45,851 bases of DNA, from contig JBAXNN010000017.1 of assembly GCA_037133755.1 (NCBI GenBank), positions 1 through 45,851 on the forward strand. Reading direction: 5' to 3'. Positions within the stretch are counted from its first letter, which is position 1; every line of letters starts with the position of its first letter. Of this stretch, positions 6,115 through 14,142 are shown in pieces. A program made the translations under genes and the position numbers. Under the pieces are notes generated by a model, which saw only the letters and a list, made by a program, of their open reading frames with translations, had not been told where the DNA came from and ran no database searches. Source of the DNA: F1-60-MAGs149 sp037133755 (GTDB lineage: Bacteria > Actinomycetota > Thermoleophilia > Gaiellales > F1-60-MAGs149).

Positions 6115-7907
6115 CGGGCTGCGGCCTCGGCCCAATCGCCGTAGAGGCCGCGGTAGCGTCCGCCGCGCTCGAGCAGCTCGTCGTGCGAGCCGACTTCAAC
6201 GACCTTGCCATGCTCGAGCACCACGATCAGGTCGGCATTGCGGATGGTGGAGAGGCGATGCGCGACGACGAAGGCCGTACGGTCGGCGAGGAGGCGCGCC
6301 AAAGCCTCCTCAATGTGCGCCTCGGTTTGAATGTCGACGCTCGAGGTGGCCTCATCGAGGATCAGCAGGCGTGGATCGACGAGCAGTGCTCGTGCGAATG
6401 CGATCAGCTGTCGCTGGCCGATCGAGAGTCGGCCGCCGCGCTCGGCGACCTTCTCGTCGTAGCCGTTGGGGAGCTGCTCGATGAAGCGGTCGGCACCGAC
6501 CTCGCGCGCCGCTGCCTCAACCTCGGCGCGCGACGCCGCCGGACATCCGAACGCGATGTTCTCGTGGATCGTGCCGTTGAACAGGAAGCCCTCCTGCGGC
6601 ACCATCGCGATCTGCTCGCGCAGCGACGCGATCGTCACCTCGCGCAGATCGTGTCCGTCGATCGTGATGCGTCCCGACTGTGGGTCGTAGAAGCGTGAGA
6701 GGAGCTTGATGATGGTCGACTTGCCCGCGCCGGTGTGGCCGACGAGGGCCACGGTCTGCCCTGCCTTGACGTCGAGATCCAGGCCGTCGACAACGGGACG
6801 CTCTGGGTTGTAGCCGAAGCGCACGTGCTCGAAGCGAACGGCGCCCGTCAGTGCCGGCAGCGCGTGCGCGTCGGGTGCATCGACGAGCGTGGGCTCGTCA
6901 TCCATCACATCGAAGATCTTGTCGAGCGCGGCCGTGCCAGCCAGGAACGTGTTGTAGACCTGGCTCAGCTGCTGGACCGGGTCGAAGAAGGAGGCGAGAT
7001 ACCCGATGAAAGCGACGAGCACGCCGATCTCGATCGTGCCGTCGACGTAGAGATAGCCGCCGTACCCGAACACGATGCAGGTGGCGACCGCGGCCAGGAA
7101 CTCGACGGTGGGGAAGTACCAGCCGCTCGACGTCACCGTGGTGCGGTTGGCGTTGCGGTACGACTCGTTCAGCTCGGCGATCTGCGCGCGGCTCTTGGCC
7201 TCACGGCGATACGCCTGGATCACGCGGATGCCATTGAGGTCCTCCTGCAGCGAGGCGGTGACGAGTGCGAGTCGCGAGCGCATCTGGCCGTACGCCCTGG
7301 CCGACTGGCCGCGGAAGATGAACGTCAGGATCGCCATCAGCGGGAAGACGACGATCGTGGCGAGCGCGAGGCGGAAGTCGAGGAAGAGCAGAATGCCGCC
7401 GGCAATGACGAGCGTCAGCACGTTGCGCACGGTGGAGGTGAGCCCGTCGGTGACAAGCTGCTGCAGCGCCTCGACGTCGTTGGTCAGGCGCGAGATCAGC
7501 ACGCCGGTGCGTTGCTTCTCGAAGTACCCCATCGACAGGCTCTGCATGTGCTGGAAGAGGTCGACACGGAGGTCGTTGAGGACGCGCTCGCCGATCCAAC
7601 CGGTCAGGTACGTCTCCACGCGCGACAGCGCGATGCCGACGATGCCAACGCCGATCACGACACCGGCGATGATCATCAGGAGCTGCGTATCGCGGGGGAT
7701 GATGGCGGAGTCGATCGCGGACTTCATCAGCAGCGGTAGCGCGAGTGAGCAGCCGAGCACGCCGAACATGGCGACGATTGCGGCGAGCAATCGCAGACGG
7801 TACGGGCCCACGTAGGTGCCGAGTCGTCGGATGCGCAGCAGGCCCTGCTTGCGCTTGCCCTTGCCGGAGACGATCTCGCCGCCTGCAGGACCCCAGCCGC
7901 GGCTCAC
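6111..7907 (-). CDS. ABC exporter half-transporter with canonical ATP site (598 aa)
   Basis: This is a fused six-helix transmembrane domain (about residues 35-330) and nucleotide-binding domain (about 350-590), an exporter of the MsbA/LmrCD type. The Walker A is G-H-T-G-A-G-K-S-T, the Walker B is L-L-I-L-D-E-A-T-S-S-V-D with the catalytic Glu, and the switch His lies in V-A-H-R-L-S-T-I. The signature is L-S-I-G-Q rather than LSGGQ. Paired with the next gene it forms the canonical hydrolytic site with that partner's intact signature. The start GTG overlaps the stop of the partner gene as GTGA. Substrate unknown; drugs, lipids or peptides are possible. Confidence 0.93.
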   Translation of the reverse strand: MSRGWGPAGGEIVSGKGKRKQGLLRIRRLGTYVGPYRLRLLAAIVAMFGVLGCSLALPLLMKSAIDSAIIPRDTQLLMIIAGVVIGVGIVGIALSRVETYLTGWIGERVLNDLRVDLFQHMQSLSMGYFEKQRTGVLISRLTNDVEALQQLVTDGLTSTVRNVLTLVIAGGILLFLDFRLALATIVVFPLMAILTFIFRGQSARAYGQMRSRLALVTASLQEDLNGIRVIQAYRREAKSRAQIAELNESYRNANRTTVTSSGWYFPTVEFLAAVATCIVFGYGGYLYVDGTIEIGVLVAFIGYLASFFDPVQQLSQVYNTFLAGTAALDKIFDVMDDEPTLVDAPDAHALPALTGAVRFEHVRFGYNPERPVVDGLDLDVKAGQTVALVGHTGAGKSTIIKLLSRFYDPQSGRITIDGHDLREVTIASLREQIAMVPQEGFLFNGTIHENIAFGCPAASRAEVEAAAREVGADRFIEQLPNGYDEKVAERGGRLSIGQRQLIAFARALLVDPRLLILDEATSSVDIQTEAHIEEALARLLADRTAFVVAHRLSTIRNADLIVVLEHGKVVEVGSHDELLERGGRYRGLYGDWAEAAAR

Positions 7908-9745
7908 GACGATCCCTCCTCATAGCCGACCGGGATGATCACGTGGTCGCCGTCGGCGTTGACGAAGCGGCGATCGACGAGGCCGTGATCGTGGATCTCG
8001 CGGTAGACGTCGTTGGTGTCGATGAGCTCGTCGTGCGTGCCGTCCGCGATGACACGTCCTTCGTCGAGCACGATGATGCGGTCGGCCAGCGCAATCGTCG
8101 ACAGACGATGGGCGATGATCAGCGTGGTGCGGCCCTGCATGACCTCCTCGAGGGCATCGCGGATGCGACTCTCGGTGGAGGCATCAACCGACGCGGTGGC
8201 GTCGTCGAGGATCAGGATGCGCGGATCAAGCAGCAGGGCGCGTGCGATCGCGATGCGCTGACGCTGGCCGCCCGAGAGCGTCAGTCCGCGCTCGCCGACC
8301 AGGGTGTCGTATCCGTCGGGCAGCTCTTCGATGAAGGCTGCGGCCTGCGCGCGCTCGGCAGCGAGGCGAACCTCGGCTTCCGACGCCTCAGGTCGGCCGA
8401 ACGCGATGTTGTCGTGGATCGAGGCGCTGAAGAGGTACGTGTCTTCGGCAACCGTGCCGATCTCGCCCCGCAACTCATCGAGACGCAGCGCGCGTACGTC
8501 CACGCCCTCGACGAGTACGCGCCCGGTGGTGACGTCGTAGAAGCGGGGGACCAGTTGCGTCAGCGTCGTCTTGCCGGAGCCGGTCCGGCCGATGATCGCG
8601 ACGGTTGTGCCGGGCGCGATGTCCAGGTTGATGTCGCGCACGATGGGTTGCTCGGGGCGGTAGCCGAACGTCATGTTCTCAAAGCGGATCGACCCCCCGC
8701 CGGCGGGCAGCGGCAGTGCGTCGGCGGTGTCCTCGATGCTCGGCTGAATGTCGAGGATTTGGAAGATGCGCTGGCTCGACGCGACGAAACGCTGTGTGTC
8801 GCCGATCCAACTGCCGAGCATGCGCAGTGGCATCACGATGAGTGCGACGAGGAGGCTGTACGTCACGAAATCGCCGAGGCTCATGCGGTCGGTGATCACG
8901 GCGTAGCCACCGACGGCAATCAAGAGCGCGAGCGAGATCGTCGGGAGGAAATCCATGATCGGCACGTACTGCGAGCGCAGTCGTGTCGCCTCGACGTTCC
9001 AGTCGAACACGTCGTTGGCGCGATCGCGGAAGCGGTCGACCTCCTGCGTCTCCTGCCCGAAGGCCTTGATCACACGAATGCCGACGACGCTCTCCTCGGC
9101 CTGCGTGGTGACCTCCGCGAGTGCCTGCTGCGCTTCGGTGACGATCGGCAGCGAGCGGCGCGAATAGAGAATCGCGAGAACGGCAAGCGGCGGCACGATC
9201 ACGAGCACCATCAGGGCGACGAGCGGGTTCATCCAGAACAGCACCGCCATCACGGCGATGATGCTGACGGAGTGCTGCGTGAAGAAGAGGATGCCGTAGC
9301 CGAGGTAGAGGCGCAGGGTCGTGAGATCGACCGTGGCGCGGTTCATGATCTGGCCGGTCTGGTTGCGGTCGAAGAACGGAAACGACAGCGACAGCAGGTG
9401 GTGATACACCAGATTGCGCAGGTCGCGCTCGATGTTGACGGCCATCGTCCCGGCGATGATCCGCCGCAGGTACATGACGATGAAGCGCCCGATCGCGAGG
9501 GCGAGGATCAACCCGATCAGATACTTCAACTGATCCGTGTCCTTCGGTTTCATCGCCTCGTCAACGACGCGTCCAGTAGCCCACGGGATCGCGATCGTGA
9601 ACACCTGTCCAGCGATCGCCAGCACGATGGAGATCACCAAGACCAGCCGGTGATCGCGCATCAGGCCGATGCCGCGTCGCAGCGTGGGCCAGAAGGCCTT
9701 GCGTACTTCGACGCCGGAGGTGAGTTCGAGTGGGTCTTGAGTCAT
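7904..9745 (-). CDS. ABC exporter half-transporter with degenerate Walker B (613 aa)
   Basis: First gene of the exporter operon. It has six transmembrane helices (about residues 25-330) and a nucleotide-binding domain with Walker A G-R-T-G-S-G-K-T-T, intact signature L-S-G-G-Q-R-Q-R and switch His in I-A-H-R-L-S-T-I. The Walker B reads L-I-L-D-D-A-T-A-S-V-D: Asp replaces the catalytic Glu. With the partner's LSIGQ this builds the degenerate site known from heterodimeric exporters such as TM287/288 and LmrCD. ATG at 9745; the 62 bases upstream contain no clear ribosome binding site or promoter. Confidence 0.93.
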   Translation of the reverse strand: MTQDPLELTSGVEVRKAFWPTLRRGIGLMRDHRLVLVISIVLAIAGQVFTIAIPWATGRVVDEAMKPKDTDQLKYLIGLILALAIGRFIVMYLRRIIAGTMAVNIERDLRNLVYHHLLSLSFPFFDRNQTGQIMNRATVDLTTLRLYLGYGILFFTQHSVSIIAVMAVLFWMNPLVALMVLVIVPPLAVLAILYSRRSLPIVTEAQQALAEVTTQAEESVVGIRVIKAFGQETQEVDRFRDRANDVFDWNVEATRLRSQYVPIMDFLPTISLALLIAVGGYAVITDRMSLGDFVTYSLLVALIVMPLRMLGSWIGDTQRFVASSQRIFQILDIQPSIEDTADALPLPAGGGSIRFENMTFGYRPEQPIVRDINLDIAPGTTVAIIGRTGSGKTTLTQLVPRFYDVTTGRVLVEGVDVRALRLDELRGEIGTVAEDTYLFSASIHDNIAFGRPEASEAEVRLAAERAQAAAFIEELPDGYDTLVGERGLTLSGGQRQRIAIARALLLDPRILILDDATASVDASTESRIRDALEEVMQGRTTLIIAHRLSTIALADRIIVLDEGRVIADGTHDELIDTNDVYREIHDHGLVDRRFVNADGDHVIIPVGYEEGSS

Positions 9746-9807
9746 GGTGGAGGCTCGGGGGGCCTCATCAGGTGAACGTCGCGCGGGCCGCGCGGCTTCC
9801 CGGAGAC

Positions 9808-10029
9808 CTATCGCAGCCCGAAGTGCGCTTCGACGATCTCCGCCGCTGCATCGTACTGCGCGTCATCGACATGCAGTTCACGTGGTCCCATCGCGAGGAA
9901 GCCGGGGACGTCCATGCCGATCGGGCGTTTGATCATGACGGTGATGCCTTCGCCCTGTAAGAGGCCGGCGATCATCTCGGCTTCCATCAGATCGGGTGTC
10001 CAGGTGAGGCGCCGCACACCCTCATTCAA
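9808..10029 (-). CDS. DUF2007-type small protein (73 aa)
   Basis: The core W-T-P-D-L-M-E-A-E-M-I-A-G-L-L-Q-G-E-G-I and the ending D-D-A-Q-Y-D-A-A-A-E-I-V-E-A-H-F match the DUF2007 (putative signal-transducing) fold, a small alpha/beta domain of unknown role. The start is uncertain: TTG at 10029 gives the full open frame, while a GTG four codons later begins right before the conserved R-L-T-W. The gene follows rnz on the same strand with 25 bases between them and is probably co-transcribed with it. Confidence 0.7.
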   Translation of the reverse strand: MNEGVRRLTWTPDLMEAEMIAGLLQGEGITVMIKRPIGMDVPGFLAMGPRELHVDDAQYDAAAEIVEAHFGLR

Positions 10030-10054
10030 CCAGAGCGCCCCGTCCTCGCAGGCG

Positions 10055-11014
10055 TCACTGATCGGTGGGGCGGCCGCCGTTCTTCACGAGCGTGGCCTCA
10101 CCGCGCTCGCGGAACGGAATCTCGATGAGGTCGAGATCGCGCGGGACGACGACGTTGTCGTGGATCGCTTCGGCTTCCGTCTTGATCTGCTTCGGCGACG
10201 ATCGCATCGACACGTGCGTCAGGGCGAGCATGCGGGCTCGCGCCTCGACGGCGATCTCGGCGGCTTCGCGGGCGGTGGAGTGCTGCGTCTCGCGGGCGCG
10301 CTCGAGATCCTCGTCGAGGAAGGTCGCCTCGTGGACGAGGAGATCGCAGTCAACGGCGCGCGCGACGATGGCGTCGCATGGTCGCGTGTCGCCACTGAAC
10401 ACGAGAGTGCGACCGAGGCGCGTCTCGCCGACGAGGCCGGCCGCGTCGATCACGGTGCCATCGTCGAGGGTGATGGTCTCGCCGCGTTGGAGCTGTCCGT
10501 AGAGCGGCCCGTTCGGCACGCCGAGCTCGCGGGCGCGATCGACGTCGAAGCGACCGGGGCGATCGTCCTCGATCAGCGCCCAGCCGACGCTCTTGACGCG
10601 GTGACGCGTGCCAATTGCCTCGATGCGGTAGTCGGTGCTGGCGATCTCGCCGCCGGGCTCCACCTCGACGACGGCGAAGGGGTAGGGGAGCTTGCCGATC
10701 ACGGAATCGAGATCGCGAAGCGTCTTCTTGATGCCCTCGGGGCCGTACAGCGCGAGGGGTGCGGAGCGTTCGCGGAGCGCAAACGTCCGCAGCAGGCCGG
10801 GCAGGCCGAGGATGTGATCGGCATGGCCGTGCGTGATTAGGATGATGTCGATGTCGGAGAGCCCGGCGACGCTCTGCATGAGGCGTCGCTGCGTGCCTTC
10901 GCCGCAGTCGATCAGGATGCGCTCACCACCACGACGCACGAGCGTCGCTGCAGTCTGTCGAGTGGCGGAGGGCACCGAGCCAGCGGTGCCGAGGAAGATG
11001 ACGTCGAGGTCCAC
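10055..11014 (-). CDS. rnz: Ribonuclease Z
   Basis: RNase Z cuts the 3' trailer from pre-tRNAs that lack an encoded CCA, which fits both tRNAs in this window. The 319-residue metallo-beta-lactamase fold starts F-L-G-T-A-G-S-V-P-S and has the zinc motif H62-G-H64-A-D66-H67 followed by I-L-G-L-P-G-L-L. Later come F-S-G-D-T-R-P and H-E-A-T-F, which supply further metal ligands, and L-T-H-V-S-M-R-S. Length is normal for the bacterial enzyme. The GTG start is supported by a TAGGCT box 10 bases upstream. Confidence 0.92.
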   Translation of the reverse strand: MDLDVIFLGTAGSVPSATRQTAATLVRRGGERILIDCGEGTQRRLMQSVAGLSDIDIILITHGHADHILGLPGLLRTFALRERSAPLALYGPEGIKKTLRDLDSVIGKLPYPFAVVEVEPGGEIASTDYRIEAIGTRHRVKSVGWALIEDDRPGRFDVDRARELGVPNGPLYGQLQRGETITLDDGTVIDAAGLVGETRLGRTLVFSGDTRPCDAIVARAVDCDLLVHEATFLDEDLERARETQHSTAREAAEIAVEARARMLALTHVSMRSSPKQIKTEAEAIHDNVVVPRDLDLIEIPFRERGEATLVKNGGRPTDQ

Positions 11015-11024
11015 GCGGGGCGGA

Positions 11025-11030
11025 AGCCTA
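11025..11030 (-). promoter_or_regulatory. -10 box TAGGCT upstream of rnz
   Basis: On the minus strand TAGGCT ends 10 bases before the GTG at 11014, so the leader would be only a few bases long. Confidence 0.45.
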
Positions 11031-11062
11031 CCCCGCTCGGCGCGAGCCGGCTACGAGTCGCT

Positions 11063-12100
11063 CTACAGGGCCTTGGAAATGCGCTTGATGAGTCCCGGGT
11101 CTTTGACGCTGGGATCGATCGTCAAGGCGGTGCTGTACGCGTCGAATGCCTGGGCTGCGTTGCCCGCCGCGAGGGCCTTCTCGGCCTTGTGAATCTCGTT
11201 CATCGCGGCCTGGTTGCGGAAGGCGGCGACGCGGGCAGGCGCATCGGCGAAGCCGCCGAGGGCGGTCATCTCGGCGATTGCCTGGTCGCGCTTGCCGGCT
11301 TTGAAGTCGGCCTCGGCACGGTTGTAGGCGGCTTGGGCGGCGAACTGGGCATTCTGGTTGGCCGTGATCTGCGCGACCATGACCTTCTGCGAGGTGGCGA
11401 TCACCTGACCGAGGTCAGGAGCGGCTTGGAGCGCACCGTCAACGGAGGCGCGGGCACCGGCGATGTCACCGGCGGCGAGCTGCGCTTCGGCCTGCACCGA
11501 CAGTGCGACGGCATTCTTCACGTCGCCGCGATGCCGCGCCCACGAGCGCGCTGGCTGCACGACGACGATTGCGGAGATCGCCAGCAGGATGATCATCAGC
11601 AGGGCGCCGAGGATGCGGCCACGCGGGATGGCGCGAGGCACCCAACGGTCGAGCATGTGCATCTGCCGCCACGCGAGCCAGATGCCGACGATCACGAACG
11701 GCAGAAAGCCGATGAACGCGATCTTGCTCAGTGCGCCGCCGGCGAGCAGCGCGAGGATGCCGATCGCAACCGCGCCTTGCACGGCGTAGCGGTTCGAGGG
11801 GCGCAACACGACCACACCGTTCTCGCCGACGTCGCCGGGCGCAGGACGGGTGCGGACGCCGTGGCGCTTGAGGACGTCTTCGGCGAAGTCGAGCGGCTCG
11901 CGCTCGGCCTCCTGGATCTCCTCGGGCGTGGCGTCGTCGGGCAGCGGCTCGGGTTCGTAGGGCAGCGGCAGGGTCTCCAGCAGATCGGCGACGCGCAGGC
12001 TCAGACCGGCCTCGCCTGCCTTAACCGACTTGGTGCGCAGGCTCTGCGCGCGCTCGCGCAGCTCGCCCCAGCTGATGCGGTGCTGCTCGATCGTGCTCAT
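11063..12100 (-). CDS. Membrane protein with C-terminal TPR-like domain (345 aa)
   Basis: The first 110 residues are cytoplasmic and charged, with a Pro/Glu-rich stretch (about 45-75). Two or three transmembrane helices follow (about 112-175). The C-terminal 150 residues are alanine-rich helices with tetratricopeptide-like spacing, for example A-L-A-A-G-N-A-A-Q-A-F-D-A-Y-S-T-A-L-T-I-D-P-S near the end. I do not recognise a named family. TPR domains usually bind partner proteins. The ATG is fixed by a TACACT box exactly 6 bases upstream. It is divergent from the gene at 12162. Confidence 0.75.
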   Translation of the reverse strand: MSTIEQHRISWGELRERAQSLRTKSVKAGEAGLSLRVADLLETLPLPYEPEPLPDDATPEEIQEAEREPLDFAEDVLKRHGVRTRPAPGDVGENGVVVLRPSNRYAVQGAVAIGILALLAGGALSKIAFIGFLPFVIVGIWLAWRQMHMLDRWVPRAIPRGRILGALLMIILLAISAIVVVQPARSWARHRGDVKNAVALSVQAEAQLAAGDIAGARASVDGALQAAPDLGQVIATSQKVMVAQITANQNAQFAAQAAYNRAEADFKAGKRDQAIAEMTALGGFADAPARVAAFRNQAAMNEIHKAEKALAAGNAAQAFDAYSTALTIDPSVKDPGLIKRISKAL

Positions 12101-12106
12101 GCGCGG

Positions 12107-12112
12107 AGTGTA
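12107..12112 (-). promoter_or_regulatory. -10 box TACACT, leaderless start
   Basis: On the minus strand TACACT is followed by 6 bases and the ATG at 12100. Confidence 0.6.
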
Positions 12113-12149
12113 CCGACCGCCCGATCGGAAGCGGACGGGAGGCCATGAC

Positions 12150-12155
12150 TATGCT
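12150..12155 (+). promoter_or_regulatory. -10 box TATGCT, leaderless start
   Basis: TATGCT is followed by 6 bases and the ATG at 12162. It lies 38 bases from the opposing -10 box, so the two promoters are back to back. Confidence 0.6.
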
Positions 12156-12161
12156 GCGGGC

Positions 12162-12590
12162 ATGGCGAAGAAGAAGCAGCGCGAGCGCGAGGAGCGGTAC
12201 CGCCGCCACGGCGTGGAGCGACCCGAGTCCCCGCAACGCGAGCTGAAGGCGGCAGATCCCGACGCTGCACCGGCGAAGGCCAAGGGCAAGGGCGCGTCCA
12301 AGGCGCGCTCGAGCGCAGCGCGCGGCCGCAAGCCTGTCGCGTTCCCGACACTGCGCCGCTGTCTGGTGCGCGCGCCGATCTTCGGCCTGATGTGGTTCGT
12401 GATTTCACGCTTCCTGTTGTCGGGTGCCGGACGCACGATCAACGAGGATGCCGTGCAAGCCCTGGTGCTGACGGTTGCGATGGTGCCCCTTCTGTACTTC
12501 GCCGACAAGGTCACGTACACGCTGGCGAAGCGGCGCGACCAGCCCGTTGGTGAGCCCGGCCCGGATGGCTGGCTCGGCTTCAAGCGCTAG
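12162..12590 (+). CDS. Small basic membrane protein (142 aa)
   Basis: The first 65 residues are very rich in Lys, Arg, Glu and Ala (starting M-A-K-K-K-Q-R-E-R-E-E-R-Y-R-R-H-G) and probably disordered or nucleic-acid-binding. Two hydrophobic helices follow (about 70-90 and 98-118), then a short polar tail ending G-W-L-G-F-K-R. I do not recognise the family. The ATG is supported by the TATGCT box 6 bases upstream. Confidence 0.7.
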   Translation: MAKKKQREREERYRRHGVERPESPQRELKAADPDAAPAKAKGKGASKARSSAARGRKPVAFPTLRRCLVRAPIFGLMWFVISRFLLSGAGRTINEDAVQALVLTVAMVPLLYFADKVTYTLAKRRDQPVGEPGPDGWLGFKR

Positions 12591-12596
12591 GTCGGA

Positions 12597-13037
12597 CTAG
12601 GGAGCAGCCGGTGGCGTGACGTCGTCGGCAAAACGCTCAAGCTGGGTGCCGACGCGGTCGAGTGCCCACGTCACGCGCTCGAGTTCCTTCTCGATGCGCA
12701 CGGAGCGCGCTTCGAGCTTCGCCACGTCGCCGCGGACGGCGCCGAGCCCCTCGGCGAGCAGGTCGACGACGACCTCGAGATCCTCGATGCGCGAGACGCG
12801 ATCGGCGCGAACATCGGCCGCAAGGGCGCGGGTGCGCTGGGCCGTATCGACGGCGAGCGCGTGGAGCTCGGCGACGCGGGCGTCGGGTCCGGTGCCCTCA
12901 TGCGCGTCGAGCGCGCGCTGGACGGCGGCCTCGATGCGGGTGGGAAGGACGCTGCGTAGGTCGGCGGCGATCTCCTTCACCTCTTCGATCTCGGCGGTCA
13001 CGTCGGAGAAGTCGGTGCTGTCGTCGTGCTCGCTCAT
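12597..13037 (-). CDS. Coiled-coil protein of unknown function (146 aa)
   Basis: The product starts M-S-E-H-D-D-S-T-D-F-S-D-V and is otherwise a long amphipathic, Glu/Ala/Leu/Arg-rich helix with heptad spacing (about residues 15-140), ending D-D-V-T-P-P-A-A-P. There is no membrane segment. It probably forms a coiled-coil dimer. Its ATG overlaps the stop of the upstream gene as ATGA, so the two are translationally coupled and probably work together. Confidence 0.75.
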   Translation of the reverse strand: MSEHDDSTDFSDVTAEIEEVKEIAADLRSVLPTRIEAAVQRALDAHEGTGPDARVAELHALAVDTAQRTRALAADVRADRVSRIEDLEVVVDLLAEGLGAVRGDVAKLEARSVRIEKELERVTWALDRVGTQLERFADDVTPPAAP

Positions 13038-13465
13038 GCGGATGCCTCGGTGACGGCGAAGGAGGGGTGTCCGGAGCCGGGCAGCGGGTAACGGCCGGGC
13101 TCGATGCGGAAGGCGCCGACGCTGTCGTCGAAGGCGACGTCGACCTGGCCGTGCTTGATCCGGTGGTCGAGCCACGCGGAGCGGAACACGAGCTTGCGCA
13201 ACCAGTAGACCGGATCCTCGCCACCGCGCGCCTGCAGCTCGGTGATGCGCTCGCCGACGTCGCTGCGCGGCTCGTCGGTGCGGCCAAGAATCGCGGCCTG
13301 GACGAGATCAGCTCGCTCGCCGCGACTGACGGGCTTGGCGGCCAGTTCGAGGTCGACTGCAGCACGGACGACACGCTGCTCGAAGTCCTTCTGGGCGAAC
13401 GAATACGTCCGTCCGAGAAACGCGAGCGTCACATCGTCGCCGGAGTGAAAGTCCTCACAGAGCAT
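13034..13465 (-). CDS. Hypothetical soluble protein (143 aa)
   Basis: I do not recognise the family. The product begins M-L-C-E-D-F-H-S-G-D-D-V-T-L-A-F-L-G-R-T-Y-S-F-A-Q-K, has a helical middle with R-G-E-R-A-D-L-V-Q-A-A-I-L-G-R, and a conserved-looking Y-W-L-R-K-L-V-F-R-S-A-W-L-D-H-R. No signal or membrane segment is visible. The ATG is fixed by a TACGCT box 6 bases upstream. It is the first gene of a two-gene operon with the coiled-coil protein. Confidence 0.7.
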   Translation of the reverse strand: MLCEDFHSGDDVTLAFLGRTYSFAQKDFEQRVVRAAVDLELAAKPVSRGERADLVQAAILGRTDEPRSDVGERITELQARGGEDPVYWLRKLVFRSAWLDHRIKHGQVDVAFDDSVGAFRIEPGRYPLPGSGHPSFAVTEASA

Positions 13466-13471
13466 GCGCGG

Positions 13472-13477
13472 AGCGTA
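13472..13477 (-). promoter_or_regulatory. -10 box TACGCT, leaderless start
   Basis: On the minus strand TACGCT is followed by 6 bases and the ATG at 13465. Confidence 0.6.
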
Positions 13478-13596
13478 GCGGAGGGGGATGGGTGGAAGGC
13501 ATTCGCTCGGATGCACTTCGCAGTCCGCGCGAATCGCGTCGCATTTCGTGAGTCCGGCGCGCATCCCGAACGTTCGCGACGTAGCACGATCGCGGC

Positions 13597-14142
13597 ATGT
13601 TCGAACTCTCCGATGCGCTGTCCCATGCCACGCTGGTTTCCCGGGTAGAGGTTGTGCCTCCCTGCAGCCTCCGCGGTGCCCGCGGATTGCTCGGTCGCGA
13701 CGCCATTGATGAAGAGTGCGGACTTCTGTTGTCGGACCCGCTGGGCTGTATCCACACGGTCGGTATGACGTTTGCGATCGACATCGTGTTTCTCGATCGG
13801 TCGTTACGCGTCGTTGGAATCGCAGAGGACGTCCGCCCCTGGCGGCTGTGTTGGCGTCCTCGTGGACGCCACCAAGTAGAGCTGGCAGCCGGCAGCGCCG
13901 TGCGTCGAGGGTTCTTTCACGGGCAAAAGGTGAACCTACGCGCTCGCGGTGGCGGCGACGGGGGACAGGCAATGGCGCAATCTCCACGAACCGATTTCGC
14001 GGCCGGTGGTCACGCTCACTTCTCGGACAAATCGCATTGCGGCTGCGTTGCAGAAGTGCCTAGCGTGCCGCCTCCCGCCGGATTGGCCGGCGGAGATCAC
14101 CACCACCCTGAGAGGAGATCGCCATGTGCGCACACCTGCTGA
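13597..14142 (+). CDS. DUF192 family protein with doubtful C-terminal extension
   Basis: Residues 25-113 match the DUF192 fold: A-R-G-L-L-G-R, then H-T-V-G-M-T-F-A-I-D-I-V-F-L-D and V-E-L-A-A-G-S-A-V-R-R-G. The family is about 110-150 residues long and of unknown function; members are often exported, but this one has no clear signal peptide. The domain ends near position 13930. The remaining 69 codons have poor codon bias and run over a candidate promoter, a hairpin and the ribosome binding site of the next gene, overlapping it by 19 bases. A one-base shift near the AAAA at 13926-13929 would end the protein at an immediate TGA. The true end may therefore be near 13932. Confidence 0.7.
   Translation: MFELSDALSHATLVSRVEVVPPCSLRGARGLLGRDAIDEECGLLLSDPLGCIHTVGMTFAIDIVFLDRSLRVVGIAEDVRPWRLCWRPRGRHQVELAAGSAVRRGFFHGQKVNLRARGGGDGGQAMAQSPRTDFAAGGHAHFSDKSHCGCVAEVPSVPPPAGLAGGDHHHPERRSPCAHTC
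14037..14066 (+). promoter_or_regulatory. Candidate promoter of the Tad operon
   Basis: TTGCGG (14037-14042), an 18-base spacer and TAGCGT (14061-14066) place a transcript start near 14073. It lies inside the doubtful tail of the DUF192 frame, about 50 bases before the response-regulator start. Confidence 0.4.
14075..14093 (+). promoter_or_regulatory. Hairpin at the 5' end of the Tad operon leader
   Basis: CCGCCGG and CCGGCGG form a 7-base-pair stem with loop ATTGG. If the promoter at 14037 is right, the hairpin is at the very start of the mRNA, where it could stabilise the transcript. It could instead be a terminator for the DUF192 gene. There is no T run. Confidence 0.35.

Noticed and set aside
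7745..9775. Plus-strand open frame of 676 codons opposite the ABC exporter
   Set aside because: It runs antisense through Walker and signature motifs of the transporter genes; no recognisable domain.
13930..14123. Possible riboswitch before the response regulator
   Set aside because: I looked for the conserved cores of cyclic-di-GMP and cyclic-di-AMP riboswitches and found neither; only a simple hairpin is visible.
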